Below are positions 1 to 6,420 of a stretch of 23,344 bases of DNA, in pieces. This stretch comes from an uncultured candidate division WPS-2 bacterium (GTDB lineage Bacteria; Vulcanimicrobiota; Vulcanimicrobiia; Vulcanimicrobiales; Vulcanimicrobiaceae). The translations under genes were made by a program, and so were the position numbers. The notes beneath the pieces are model-generated. The model was not told the origin of the DNA and ran no database searches. It saw only the letters and a program-made list of their open reading frames with translations. The stretch is from positions 1 to 23,344 of the forward strand of contig CALEYW010000007.1 of assembly GCA_937927945.1 (NCBI GenBank), given 5' to 3'. The stretch's first letter is position 1; every line of letters starts with the position of its first letter.

Positions 1-20
1 GGGGCGAATCGTTACGGGTC

Positions 21-2414
21 ATGCTCCAGGAACCTGAAGGCGTGCCCATTAGCCCTGGGGTGATCGACGAACGAGGGCTCGACGTCCTCGATTTCCAGCG
101 CATTCGCGAGCGCTACGCGGGCCAGACGCACGCGCCCCGCTCCGAAGCGCGTGCGCTCGCTTGCGAGCCGGCGGCGGATTTCGCGCTGGTGCGCACGCTG
201 GTGGTCGAGACGACGGAGATGCGCGTGCTGGCCCGCGAGGGCGGATTCGCGATGGAGCGCATCGAGGACGTCGACGAAGCGGTTGCCAACGCCGCGCTCG
301 GGGTGGCGCTCTCGGCGCGCGAGCTGCGCGACATCGCCGACGCCCTGGCGGCCGGTGCGGCCGCGGCGCGGGCCGTCCGTGAGGCCGAGGGCGTGCCGAC
401 CCTGCGCCGCCGCTGCGAGCCCTTCCGCGCGCGCCCCGCGCTCGTCACGCGGATCACCGATGCGATCGACGAGCGGGCGCGGATCCTCGATCGCGCGTCG
501 CCGGCCCTGGCCCGCATCCGGCGCGGCATGGTGCAGGCGCAAGACGACGCGCGCGACCGCGCCGCCGCGATCGTCCGCTCGGCGCGCTACGCGCGCGCGA
601 TCCAGGACGCGATCGTCACGATGCGCGACGGCCGCTACGTCGTTCCGGTGAAGGCCGAATTCCAGGGCGAGATCCAAGGGATCGTTCACGACACGAGTTC
701 GAGCGGTCACACGATCTTCATCGAACCGCTCGAGACGCTCGAGGCGAACAACCGTTTGCGCGCGCTGCAAGTCCAGGAGCAAGCCGAGATCGCCCGGATC
801 CTGGCCGAACTCTCGGCGCTCGCGGGGCGCGAAGCGGCGCAGATCGCGGTGAACGTCGACGTGTACGTCGAGCTCGATCTCGCCGCCGCGCGAGCGCGCG
901 TCGCCGACCGTATGGACGCGGTCGCACCGGAACTCGTCGACGACGCGGTCGTCGCGCTGGTCGACGCGCGGCATCCGCTGCTCGACGAACGAGCGGTTCC
1001 GCAGAGCGTGCGGCTCGACGACGAGACGCGCGTGCTGATCATCTCCGGACCCAACATGGGCGGAAAGACCGTCACGCTGAAGCTGGTCGGCTTGGCCGTG
1101 ACGATGGCCGGCTGCGGGCTGCACGTTCCGGCGGCGGCCGCGACGATCGGCCGCTTCACGCGTGTGTTCACCGACATCGGCGACGAGCAGTCGATCGCGC
1201 TCAACGCTTCGACCTTTTCGGCCCATCTGCGGCGCTTGGCGGAGATCGTCGAGGCGGCCGACGATCGTTCGCTGATCCTGATCGACGAAATCGGCAGCGG
1301 CACCGAACCGAACGCCGGCGCCGCGCTGGCGGTCGCCGTGCTCGAGCATTTTCTCGTCCGCGGCGCGCGGGTCGTCGCGACCACTCACGCTACGGAGCTG
1401 AAGCTCTTCGGCGCGGATCATCCGCACGTCGTCAACGCGAGCGTGCGGTTCGATCCCGAGACATACGAGCCGACCTATCAGCTCGACGTCGGTTCGCCCG
1501 GACAGTCGCTCGCGTTCGCGCTCGCGCGCCGGATGCGCGTCGATCCCGCGGTGGTCACGCGCGCCGAGGCGCTGCTGGGGACGCAGGAGCGCGACTACGA
1601 ACGCGCGTTGGCCGAGGTGACGGAGGAGCGCATCCGCGCGACCCGCGAGCGCGAGCAACTCGATCGCGAGCGGACGCACCTGCGCTCGCTCGAAGACAAC
1701 GCGCGCCGCCGCGCGGAAGCGCTCGAACGCGAACGGCGCGAACTCGCCAAGAAGGCCGACGCGCGCTTCGCCGAGGCGTTACGCGGTTTCACCGCCGAAC
1801 TCGAGCGGCGGGCGGCGGAGCGCACCGAACGGGGCGCGCGCCCGCCCAAGGTCACGCAAGGACAAGCCGACTTGCTGGCGCGCACGCTCGATCAGATGCA
1901 CCGCGAGCTCGGGTTGGAGGCGCGCCCCGAGCGGCCGCGTGAGGGCGAGGCCGCCCAGCCGATCGGGGCGGGGGACCGCGTGCACGTCACGTCGTGGGAT
2001 CAGGACGGAACGGTGCTTGAGAATCTCGGCGAGAGCGCCCTGGTGCAGATCGGCGCGATGCGCATGACCGTGGAGAAGCGCGACCTGCGCCGCCGCGGCG
2101 GCCCGACGATCACGCGCGACAAGCCGGCCGCCACGTCACCGACGCTCGAGGCCGCTTCGACGGCGCAGACGCAGATCGACGTTCGCGGCAAGCGCTTCGC
2201 CGACGCCGCCCCGCTGGTCGACAGCTGGATCGACGATGCATTCATGCTGGGACATTCGCCGCTACGGCTGATCCACGGAAAGGGGACCGGATTGCTGGGT
2301 CGCGGCCTGCAGGAGCATCTCAAGGCGCATCCGCTCGTGCAAGGCGTTCGCTACGGCAACGCGGATGAGGGAGGCGGGGGCGTCACGGTGTTTGAATTGC
2401 GCTCGCCGAGCTGA
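21..2414 (+). CDS. mutS2: Endonuclease MutS2 (MutS-family ATPase with Smr domain)
   Basis: MutS2 is a cytoplasmic DNA-binding ATPase. Members have been linked to suppressing homologous recombination and, in Bacillus, to rescuing collided ribosomes. The 797-residue length fits the family. An N-terminal helical core/clamp region precedes the ATPase: Walker A GPNMGGKT at residues 343-350 and Walker B LILIDEIGSGTEP at about 418-430. A long charged coiled coil spans about 530-620, a small beta/KOW-like segment about 647-692, and a C-terminal Smr domain about 719-795 with IDVRGKR and the nuclease-type motif IHGKGTG at 751-757. There is no N-terminal mismatch-recognition domain, which separates it from MutS. 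The start is uncertain: family alignment begins near DERGLDVLDF, so GTG at 42 or 60 could be the true start instead of ATG at 21. Its TGA overlaps the next ATG, implying co-transcription with tyrS. Confidence 0.96.
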   Translation: MLQEPEGVPISPGVIDERGLDVLDFQRIRERYAGQTHAPRSEARALACEPAADFALVRTLVVETTEMRVLAREGGFAMERIEDVDEAVANAALGVALSARELRDIADALAAGAAAARAVREAEGVPTLRRRCEPFRARPALVTRITDAIDERARILDRASPALARIRRGMVQAQDDARDRAAAIVRSARYARAIQDAIVTMRDGRYVVPVKAEFQGEIQGIVHDTSSSGHTIFIEPLETLEANNRLRALQVQEQAEIARILAELSALAGREAAQIAVNVDVYVELDLAAARARVADRMDAVAPELVDDAVVALVDARHPLLDERAVPQSVRLDDETRVLIISGPNMGGKTVTLKLVGLAVTMAGCGLHVPAAAATIGRFTRVFTDIGDEQSIALNASTFSAHLRRLAEIVEAADDRSLILIDEIGSGTEPNAGAALAVAVLEHFLVRGARVVATTHATELKLFGADHPHVVNASVRFDPETYEPTYQLDVGSPGQSLAFALARRMRVDPAVVTRAEALLGTQERDYERALAEVTEERIRATREREQLDRERTHLRSLEDNARRRAEALERERRELAKKADARFAEALRGFTAELERRAAERTERGARPPKVTQGQADLLARTLDQMHRELGLEARPERPREGEAAQPIGAGDRVHVTSWDQDGTVLENLGESALVQIGAMRMTVEKRDLRRRGGPTITRDKPAATSPTLEAASTAQTQIDVRGKRFADAAPLVDSWIDDAFMLGHSPLRLIHGKGTGLLGRGLQEHLKAHPLVQGVRYGNADEGGGGVTVFELRSPS

Positions 2415-3613
2415 TGACGACCACTCGTACGCCGCGCGAACGCGCGGCATTTCTCACCGACGGATGCGATCACGTCGAAACGCTGAGCGAGCTCGCGCAG
2501 CGGCTCGAGACGGGCCGCCCGCTGCGCGTCTACCTCGGGCTCGACCCCACCTCGGCCGATCTGCACATCGGGCACGCGGTCGTGCTGCGGCTGCTGCAGC
2601 GGTTCGTCGAGGACGGTCACGACGTGATCTTGCTGATCGGCGACTTCACCGCGCGGATCGGCGATCCGAGCGGACGCAACGCGCTGCGCCCGCCGCTCTC
2701 GACCGAGCAGATCGAAGCGAACATGCAGACCTACGCCGCACAAGCGGGCAAGGTGCTCGACATGAGCCGGGTGACGCTGCGCTACAACAGCGAGTGGCTC
2801 TCGAAGCTGACCTTCAGCGACATCTACAAGCTGCTCTCGCAGACGACCGTGGCGCAAATGCTCGAACGCAACGATTTCAAACAGCGGTACGAGAACGGAA
2901 CGCCGATCGCGCTGCACGAGTTCGTCTATCCCGTCGCGGTCGCGTACGACTCGGTCGCGATGAACGTCGACGTCGAACTGGGCGGATCGGATCAGCTCTT
3001 CAACTTGTTGATCAGCCGGCCGTATCAGGTCCACGCCGGGCAATTGCCGGAGATCTGCATCACCGTTCCGCTGCTCGAGGGACTCGACGGTGAGAAGAAG
3101 ATGTCGAAGTCGCTCGGCAATCACATCGGCCTGACCGACCCGCCGAACGACATGTTCGGCAAGACGATGAGCATCCCGGACCGGCTGATCCCGCGGTACG
3201 CGCGGCTGGCCGCGTGGTGGCCGGCGGAGCGGGTGGCCGAACTCGAGGCGGGGCTCGCCGCGGGCCGGGTCTCACCGATGGACGAGAAAAAGCGTATCGC
3301 CGAAGATCTGGTGACGATGTATCATGGTCGGGACGCCGCCCGGACCGCGCGCGACTGGTTCGAGCGGACGATTCAGCGGCGCGAGATTCCGGCGGAGATG
3401 CCGGAGTTGCCGCTGGGCGGCCACTCCAAGGTGGCCGACGTGATCGTCGCGGCGAAGTTCGCCGAGTCGAAGCGGGCGGCGGCGCGGCTGATCGGTGAAG
3501 GTGCCGTCAAGATCGACGGCGCCGTGGTCGAGGATCCCGCGGCGCGCTGGACCGCGACCGGCCCCGCCGTCCTCCAGGTCGGTTCCCGCAAGTTCGTCCG
3601 CGTCATCCCGTAA
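2414..3613 (+). CDS. tyrS: Tyrosine--tRNA ligase (KMSKS-type, TyrS2/TyrZ-like)
   Basis: Cytoplasmic class I aminoacyl-tRNA synthetase that charges tRNA-Tyr with tyrosine using ATP. The 399-residue protein has the Rossmann-fold catalytic domain with HIGH at residues 51-54 (inside GLDPTSADLHIGHA) and KMSKS at 229-233. A C-terminal S4-like RNA-binding domain lies at about 335-397 (SKVADVIVAAKFAESKRAAA through VGSRKFVRV). KMSKS rather than KFGKT, together with the LDPTSADLHIGH and GDFTARIGDPSGR blocks, places it in the second bacterial TyrRS type (TyrZ, Thermus-like) and not the E. coli TyrS type. The ATG overlaps the mutS2 stop by one base (TGATG), so translation is probably coupled. No T-box-like leader is possible, because the gene sits directly behind mutS2. 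Confidence 0.97.
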   Translation: MTTTRTPRERAAFLTDGCDHVETLSELAQRLETGRPLRVYLGLDPTSADLHIGHAVVLRLLQRFVEDGHDVILLIGDFTARIGDPSGRNALRPPLSTEQIEANMQTYAAQAGKVLDMSRVTLRYNSEWLSKLTFSDIYKLLSQTTVAQMLERNDFKQRYENGTPIALHEFVYPVAVAYDSVAMNVDVELGGSDQLFNLLISRPYQVHAGQLPEICITVPLLEGLDGEKKMSKSLGNHIGLTDPPNDMFGKTMSIPDRLIPRYARLAAWWPAERVAELEAGLAAGRVSPMDEKKRIAEDLVTMYHGRDAARTARDWFERTIQRREIPAEMPELPLGGHSKVADVIVAAKFAESKRAAARLIGEGAVKIDGAVVEDPAARWTATGPAVLQVGSRKFVRVIP

Positions 3614-3636
3614 ACGACAGGAAACAGAGCACACAC

Positions 3637-3903
3637 ATGGCGACCCATCGTCCCGCGGCCTCGCCGGCCGCCGTCACCTACACCCCCTCCGGGGCGATCC
3701 ACGGGCCGACGTTCACCTGCCCGCGCTGCGAGCGGGTCTACCCGTATCCGCCCGACCACGGCGCGCCGGTGCGCTGCGAATGCGGCTGGTGGTACACGAA
3801 CCTCGGCCACGGCAAGATCATCGAAGAGTTCCGCCCGCGCATCGGTGGTGCCAAAACCGCCGGGCCCGAAGCCGCCGCCGGACCGAGCGCCGAACACCAC
3901 TGA
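3637..3903 (+). CDS. Small zinc-ribbon protein of unknown function
   Basis: An 88-residue protein of unknown function. Its centre carries a rubredoxin/zinc-ribbon-like knuckle pair, C28-P-R-C31 and C47-E-C49, about 15 residues apart, followed by GWWYTNLG. The N-terminal 22 residues and the Ala/Pro-rich C-terminal tail look disordered, and there is no signal peptide or membrane segment. Only four cysteines are present and the second pair is CxC, so Zn coordination is inferred. The gene starts 23 bases after the tyrS stop on the same strand, with an AGGAAA element upstream, and probably belongs to the mutS2-tyrS transcript. It converges on hslO, with 11 bases between the stop codons. It may be a small nucleic-acid-associated zinc ribbon, but no function can be assigned. 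Confidence 0.78.
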   Translation: MATHRPAASPAAVTYTPSGAIHGPTFTCPRCERVYPYPPDHGAPVRCECGWWYTNLGHGKIIEEFRPRIGGAKTAGPEAAAGPSAEHH

Positions 3904-3914
3904 CGCGCGGCCGG

Positions 3915-4793
3915 CTAGATGCGCGCCGAGAGCGCGCGCACGTCGTCGGCGCTGAGCACGTACTTCCGGCCGCAGAAGTCGCACTTCGCTTCGGTTTCCG
4001 GTTGTTCGCGCGCGATCTTCGCAAGCTCGTCCTTGCCGAGGCCGAGCAGCGCGGTCTCGACCTTTTCGCGCGTGCACAGGCAGTCGTAGCCGACCTCGAA
4101 CGTCTCGAAGATCTTGAGGTCGAGCGCGCCCGCGACCGCGCGCAGCAGCGCCTCCTCGTCGGCGCCGTCGGCGATTTGCGTCGTCACCGGTGGCATCGCG
4201 GCGACCGCGCGCTCGAGCGCGGCGACCGTCTTCTCGTCGGCGCCGGGCCCGACTTGCGCGATCACGCCGCCGGCCGCGCGAATTCCGCTGGGATCGGCCA
4301 GGACGCCGACGGCGACGATGCTAGGTATTTGTTCGGAGTTCGCGAGATACGCCGCGACGTCGTCGCCGATCTCGCCCGAGACGAGCGGGACGATTCCTGA
4401 GTACGGTTGGCCGACTTCGTACGTCCGGGTCACCTGCAGTTGGCCGCGCCCGACGACCCCTCCGACGTCGAACTTTCCGTTGGCGTTGAGCGGCAGGTCG
4501 GCGCGGCCGTTGCGCGCGTAGGCGCGAGCGCCGACGCGCTTGTCGCCCGTGCTCCACGCGTCTGCCGTGAGCGCGCCGATCGGGCCGTCCCCGACGACCT
4601 GCAGCGTGAGGCGCTCGCGCCCCGTCAGCGACGTACCCAGCAGCGCCGCGGCCGCGACCAGGCGGCCGACCGCAGCGCTCGACGTCGGCGCGAGATCGTG
4701 GCGGTCGCGCACCTCGCGCACGAGGTCCGTTGTGATCCCCGCCACGAGTGCGACGGTGCCGTGTGCGGCGGAGGCCGTGGTGATCCGATCCAT
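3915..4793 (-). CDS. hslO: Redox-regulated molecular chaperone Hsp33
   Basis: Hsp33 is a cytoplasmic holdase chaperone activated by oxidative unfolding stress. In its reduced state four cysteines bind one zinc. Oxidation forms disulfides, releases zinc and exposes the client-binding surface. Starting from MDRITTASAAHGTVALVAGI the protein is 292 residues, the same as E. coli Hsp33. The C-terminal redox switch is intact: C238-L-C240 in GYDCLCTREK and C271-D-F-C274 in EAKCDFCGRKYV, i.e. CxC and CxxC about 30 residues apart. The internal GPIGALTADA and GVIAQVGPGA blocks also fit the family. The open frame extends 50 codons upstream, but that part is not family-like. The gene is alone on the minus strand, converging with the zinc-ribbon gene and divergent from the HU gene. 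Confidence 0.96.
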   Translation of the reverse strand: MDRITTASAAHGTVALVAGITTDLVREVRDRHDLAPTSSAAVGRLVAAAALLGTSLTGRERLTLQVVGDGPIGALTADAWSTGDKRVGARAYARNGRADLPLNANGKFDVGGVVGRGQLQVTRTYEVGQPYSGIVPLVSGEIGDDVAAYLANSEQIPSIVAVGVLADPSGIRAAGGVIAQVGPGADEKTVAALERAVAAMPPVTTQIADGADEEALLRAVAGALDLKIFETFEVGYDCLCTREKVETALLGLGKDELAKIAREQPETEAKCDFCGRKYVLSADDVRALSARI

Positions 4794-4960
4794 GCTTAGC
4801 GATAACCGTTCCCGGCTTTTTCCCGTTGCAGCGCCATTTTTCGGCTGTCCGAGAGAAGGAGCGGGCGGCGTACGAGCGTATCCCTTCCTCCAGCAACGAG
4901 CGGCCCGCGGAACTATCGCAGCCGTTTCGCTACGACGTTCCATAGAGGTGCAATTACAGA

Positions 4961-5287
4961 GTGACCAAAGCCGATATCGTCGACTCCCTGGCCAACGAGC
5001 ACGAGCTCTCGAAGCGACAGGCCGGTGAGATCGTTGACCTCATCCTCGATGAGATTACCGCCGCGCTCAAATCGGGCGACAAAGTGCAATTGATTCCGTT
5101 CGGCAGCTTCGTCGTTCGCGAACGCAAAGCGCGCACGGGGCGCAACCCGCAGACCGGCGCGACGCTGAAGATCGCCGCACGCCGCGTCCCCGCATTCTCC
5201 GCGGGCAAAGGCCTCAAAGATGCGGTCGGCGGACCGAAGCGCGGCGCAGCCGCCGCCAAGAAGTCGGGCGCCAAGAAGAAGAAGTAA
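4961..5287 (+). CDS. hup: HU-family nucleoid DNA-binding protein with basic C-terminal tail
   Basis: Histone-like DNA-bending protein of the HU/IHF family, acting in the nucleoid as a dimer. The helical N-terminus TKADIVDSLANEHELSKRQA, the FGSFVVRERKARTGRNPQTG beta-arm region (R61-N62-P63 at the DNA-intercalating tip) and the closing PAFSAGKGLKDAV block are all canonical. The usual HU body ends near residue 90. This protein adds an 18-residue Lys/Ala-rich tail (KRGAAAAKKSGAKKKK), a mild version of the histone H1-like extensions seen in some actinobacterial and other HU proteins. It starts at GTG 4961, preceded by the AGAGGTG ribosome-binding site at 4944-4950. It stands alone, divergent from hslO, and ends in a strong hairpin terminator 28 bases after the stop. 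Confidence 0.96.
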   Translation: MTKADIVDSLANEHELSKRQAGEIVDLILDEITAALKSGDKVQLIPFGSFVVRERKARTGRNPQTGATLKIAARRVPAFSAGKGLKDAVGGPKRGAAAAKKSGAKKKK

Positions 5288-5314
5288 TCCGCGTCCGTCG
5301 CGGGTGAGACAACG

Positions 5315-5342
5315 AAGCGGGCTCTCGAAAGAGAGCCCGCTT
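5315..5342 (+). terminator. Rho-independent-type hairpin after the HU gene
   Basis: A perfect 12-bp stem, AAGCGGGCTCTC (5315-5326) and GAGAGCCCGCTT (5331-5342), closes a GAAA tetraloop. TTTGCGTTGTTG follows, so the T-tract on the plus strand is weak and interrupted. It lies 28 bases after the HU stop and probably ends that transcript. It could also serve the minus-strand HiPIP gene, although that stop codon is about 140 bases away. A near-identical copy is at 5825-5852. Confidence 0.75.
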
Positions 5343-5448
5343 TGCGTTGTTGAACCGATGAACGTCCACGGAATCGACGCGAATTACTCCACCGTGCGCG
5401 ACACCGATGCGCTCACGAAATTCTGCCGGGCTGACGTTGCGCGCTTGG

Positions 5449-5482
5449 CGCGCGGCGGGCCGCCGAAAGGGCCCGCCGCGCG
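5449..5482 (-). terminator. GC-rich hairpin immediately 3' of the first HiPIP gene
   Basis: A 13-bp perfectly paired GC-only stem (about 5449-5461 with 5470-5482) surrounds an 8-base loop, three bases beyond the stop codon of the minus-strand HiPIP-like gene. No T-run follows on the minus strand. It is therefore either a terminator lacking a canonical U-tract or a 3'-end stabilising structure. Confidence 0.45.
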
Positions 5483-5485
5483 GCC

Positions 5486-5746
5486 TCACTTCTTCGCGTA
5501 GGCGATGCACCAGCCGTTGGGACTGATCTTCCCGTGGACGATCGTGCACGCGTTCGGCTTTCGGAAGAACCGGCACGTCGCGCATTTCGCGCCCTTCGGG
5601 CCGGGTTTGTCCTGATATTTGAACTGCTTCTTGTTGTCGGTGGCGGCTTGCGCCGGCGACAATGCAGCCGAGATACCGAGCGCCGCGAACGGGATGGCGG
5701 CGATGCTCTTCAGCGCGAGACTGCGCGAGACAGATTTCTTAGCCAT
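5486..5746 (-). CDS. Small exported high-potential iron-sulfur (HiPIP)-like protein, copy 1
   Basis: An 86-residue protein resembling short HiPIPs, periplasmic one-electron carriers with a [4Fe-4S] cluster. Residues 1-34 form a signal peptide (basic start, hydrophobic core, cleavage near SPAQA-A). The mature part reads YQDKPGPKGAKCATCRFF, then C67, then GKISPNGWCIAY. The four cysteines are C55-x2-C58-x8-C67-x12-C80, a compact form of the HiPIP pattern. HiPIPs normally fold in the cytoplasm and use Tat, yet the n-region is SRSLALK with one Arg where Tat expects RR. Copy 2 lies just upstream on the same strand and is closely similar, so the pair is a tandem duplication. The frame extends upstream of the ATG, but that sequence only mirrors the neighbouring repeat and is not counted. 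Partner oxidase or reductase is unknown. Confidence 0.9.
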   Translation of the reverse strand: MAKKSVSRSLALKSIAAIPFAALGISAALSPAQAATDNKKQFKYQDKPGPKGAKCATCRFFRKPNACTIVHGKISPNGWCIAYAKK

Positions 5747-5824
5747 GGCCGCCGCTTCGCGCCGCGTCGCCCCAGACCTGGCCAACACCCAATGGGGCTC
5801 GCGTCCCGTGCGAGTGAGAGAAAA

Positions 5825-5852
5825 AAGCGGGTTCTCGAAAGAGAGCCCGCTT
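5825..5852 (-). terminator. Hairpin terminator after the second HiPIP gene
   Basis: A 12-bp stem with one G-T pair, AAGCGGGTTCTC (5825-5836) and GAGAGCCCGCTT (5841-5852), closes a GAAA loop. Read on the minus strand it is followed by six consecutive T residues (complement of the A-run at 5821-5826). It is thus a standard intrinsic terminator, about 59 bases past the stop of the upstream HiPIP gene. It differs from the hairpin at 5315-5342 at a single base. Confidence 0.8.
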
Positions 5853-5910
5853 TGCGTTTTGTGAAGACCGGCGTCCGCCGTGAGAGCGGCGCCGGGCGCT
5901 TGCTGCAGGG

Positions 5911-6165
5911 CTATTTCTTGACCCAGGCGGTGCACCAGCCGTTCGGGCTGATTTTTCCGGTGACGACTTGGCAGGATGCGGGCGGCTTGAAGAGCCGGCA
6001 GCCGGAGCATTTCTGGCCGTTCGGCCCCGGCTTGTCCTGATATTTGAACTGGGCCTTGTTGTCGGCGGCCTGCGCCGGCGAGAGCGTCGCGGAGATCCCC
6101 AGTGCGACGAACGGGATGGCGGAGATGCGCTTGAGCGCAAGCCCGCGCGAAACAGATTTTGCCAT
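5911..6165 (-). CDS. Small exported high-potential iron-sulfur (HiPIP)-like protein, copy 2
   Basis: An 84-residue paralogue of the neighbouring HiPIP-like gene. The signal peptide is residues 1-33, with SRGLALKRISAIPFVALGI as n- and h-regions and cleavage near SPAQA-A. The mature domain YQDKPGPNGQKCSGCRLF, then C65, then GKISPNGWCTAW places cysteines at 53, 56, 65 and 78, with the same x2/x8/x12 spacing as copy 1. The predicted role is periplasmic electron transfer by a [4Fe-4S] cluster; cluster type is inferred from the family. As in copy 1, the Tat motif is imperfect (SRG instead of SRR). It is first in transcription order and separated from copy 1 by a terminator, so the two may be expressed independently. 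Start chosen at the ATG opening MAKSVSRGLALK; the open frame upstream runs through intergenic sequence. Confidence 0.9.
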   Translation of the reverse strand: MAKSVSRGLALKRISAIPFVALGISATLSPAQAADNKAQFKYQDKPGPNGQKCSGCRLFKPPASCQVVTGKISPNGWCTAWVKK

Positions 6166-6420
6166 GATCGTCCGGTTCGCTCCCCGAGTCAGGCCCTCAT
6201 TCGAGTGTGCCGGAACGGCCGACGGAGCGACCGGCACAACACGCAGTCCGACGTCTTTCGCCAAATGTCGGCGCGGCGCATTGCAGAGCGTTCCATTTTT
6301 CGAGAGTGTTGAAGAACGTTCTCCTGCTACACTCGTGAACGACCGGTCGCTGCGCAGCGGCTCGTAATTTTGTTCCGTGCTATGGGGTGGCACGGTTATT
6401 CTTATTTTCCAGGAGACCTC
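6166..6420. promoter_or_regulatory. Divergent intergenic region between HiPIP copy 2 and the TonB-dependent receptor
   Basis: This 255-base gap must hold the promoters for the minus-strand HiPIP gene and the plus-strand receptor. TACACT at 6328-6333, preceded by TG one base earlier, resembles an extended -10 for the receptor. No well-spaced -35 is visible. No gene or RNA was recognised in it. Confidence 0.35.
6375..6409 (+). promoter_or_regulatory. Leader hairpin followed by a T-rich run, upstream of the receptor RBS
   Basis: CCGTGC (6375-6380) and GCACGG (6390-6395) can pair around a 9-base loop and are followed by TTATTCTTATTTT. The arrangement is terminator-like and sits directly before the AGGAG ribosome-binding site (6411-6415) of the receptor. 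It could act as an attenuator or simply be leader structure. No alternative antiterminator fold was identified. Confidence 0.3.

Noticed and set aside
12..1679. Long minus-strand open frame opposite mutS2
   Set aside because: Arg/Asp/Val-rich shadow of a high-GC gene. The plus strand encodes unmistakable MutS2 motifs.
6309..6333. TTGAAG and TACACT as a sigma70 promoter for the receptor
   Set aside because: The spacing is only 13 bases, too short for a standard promoter. Only an extended -10 remains possible.
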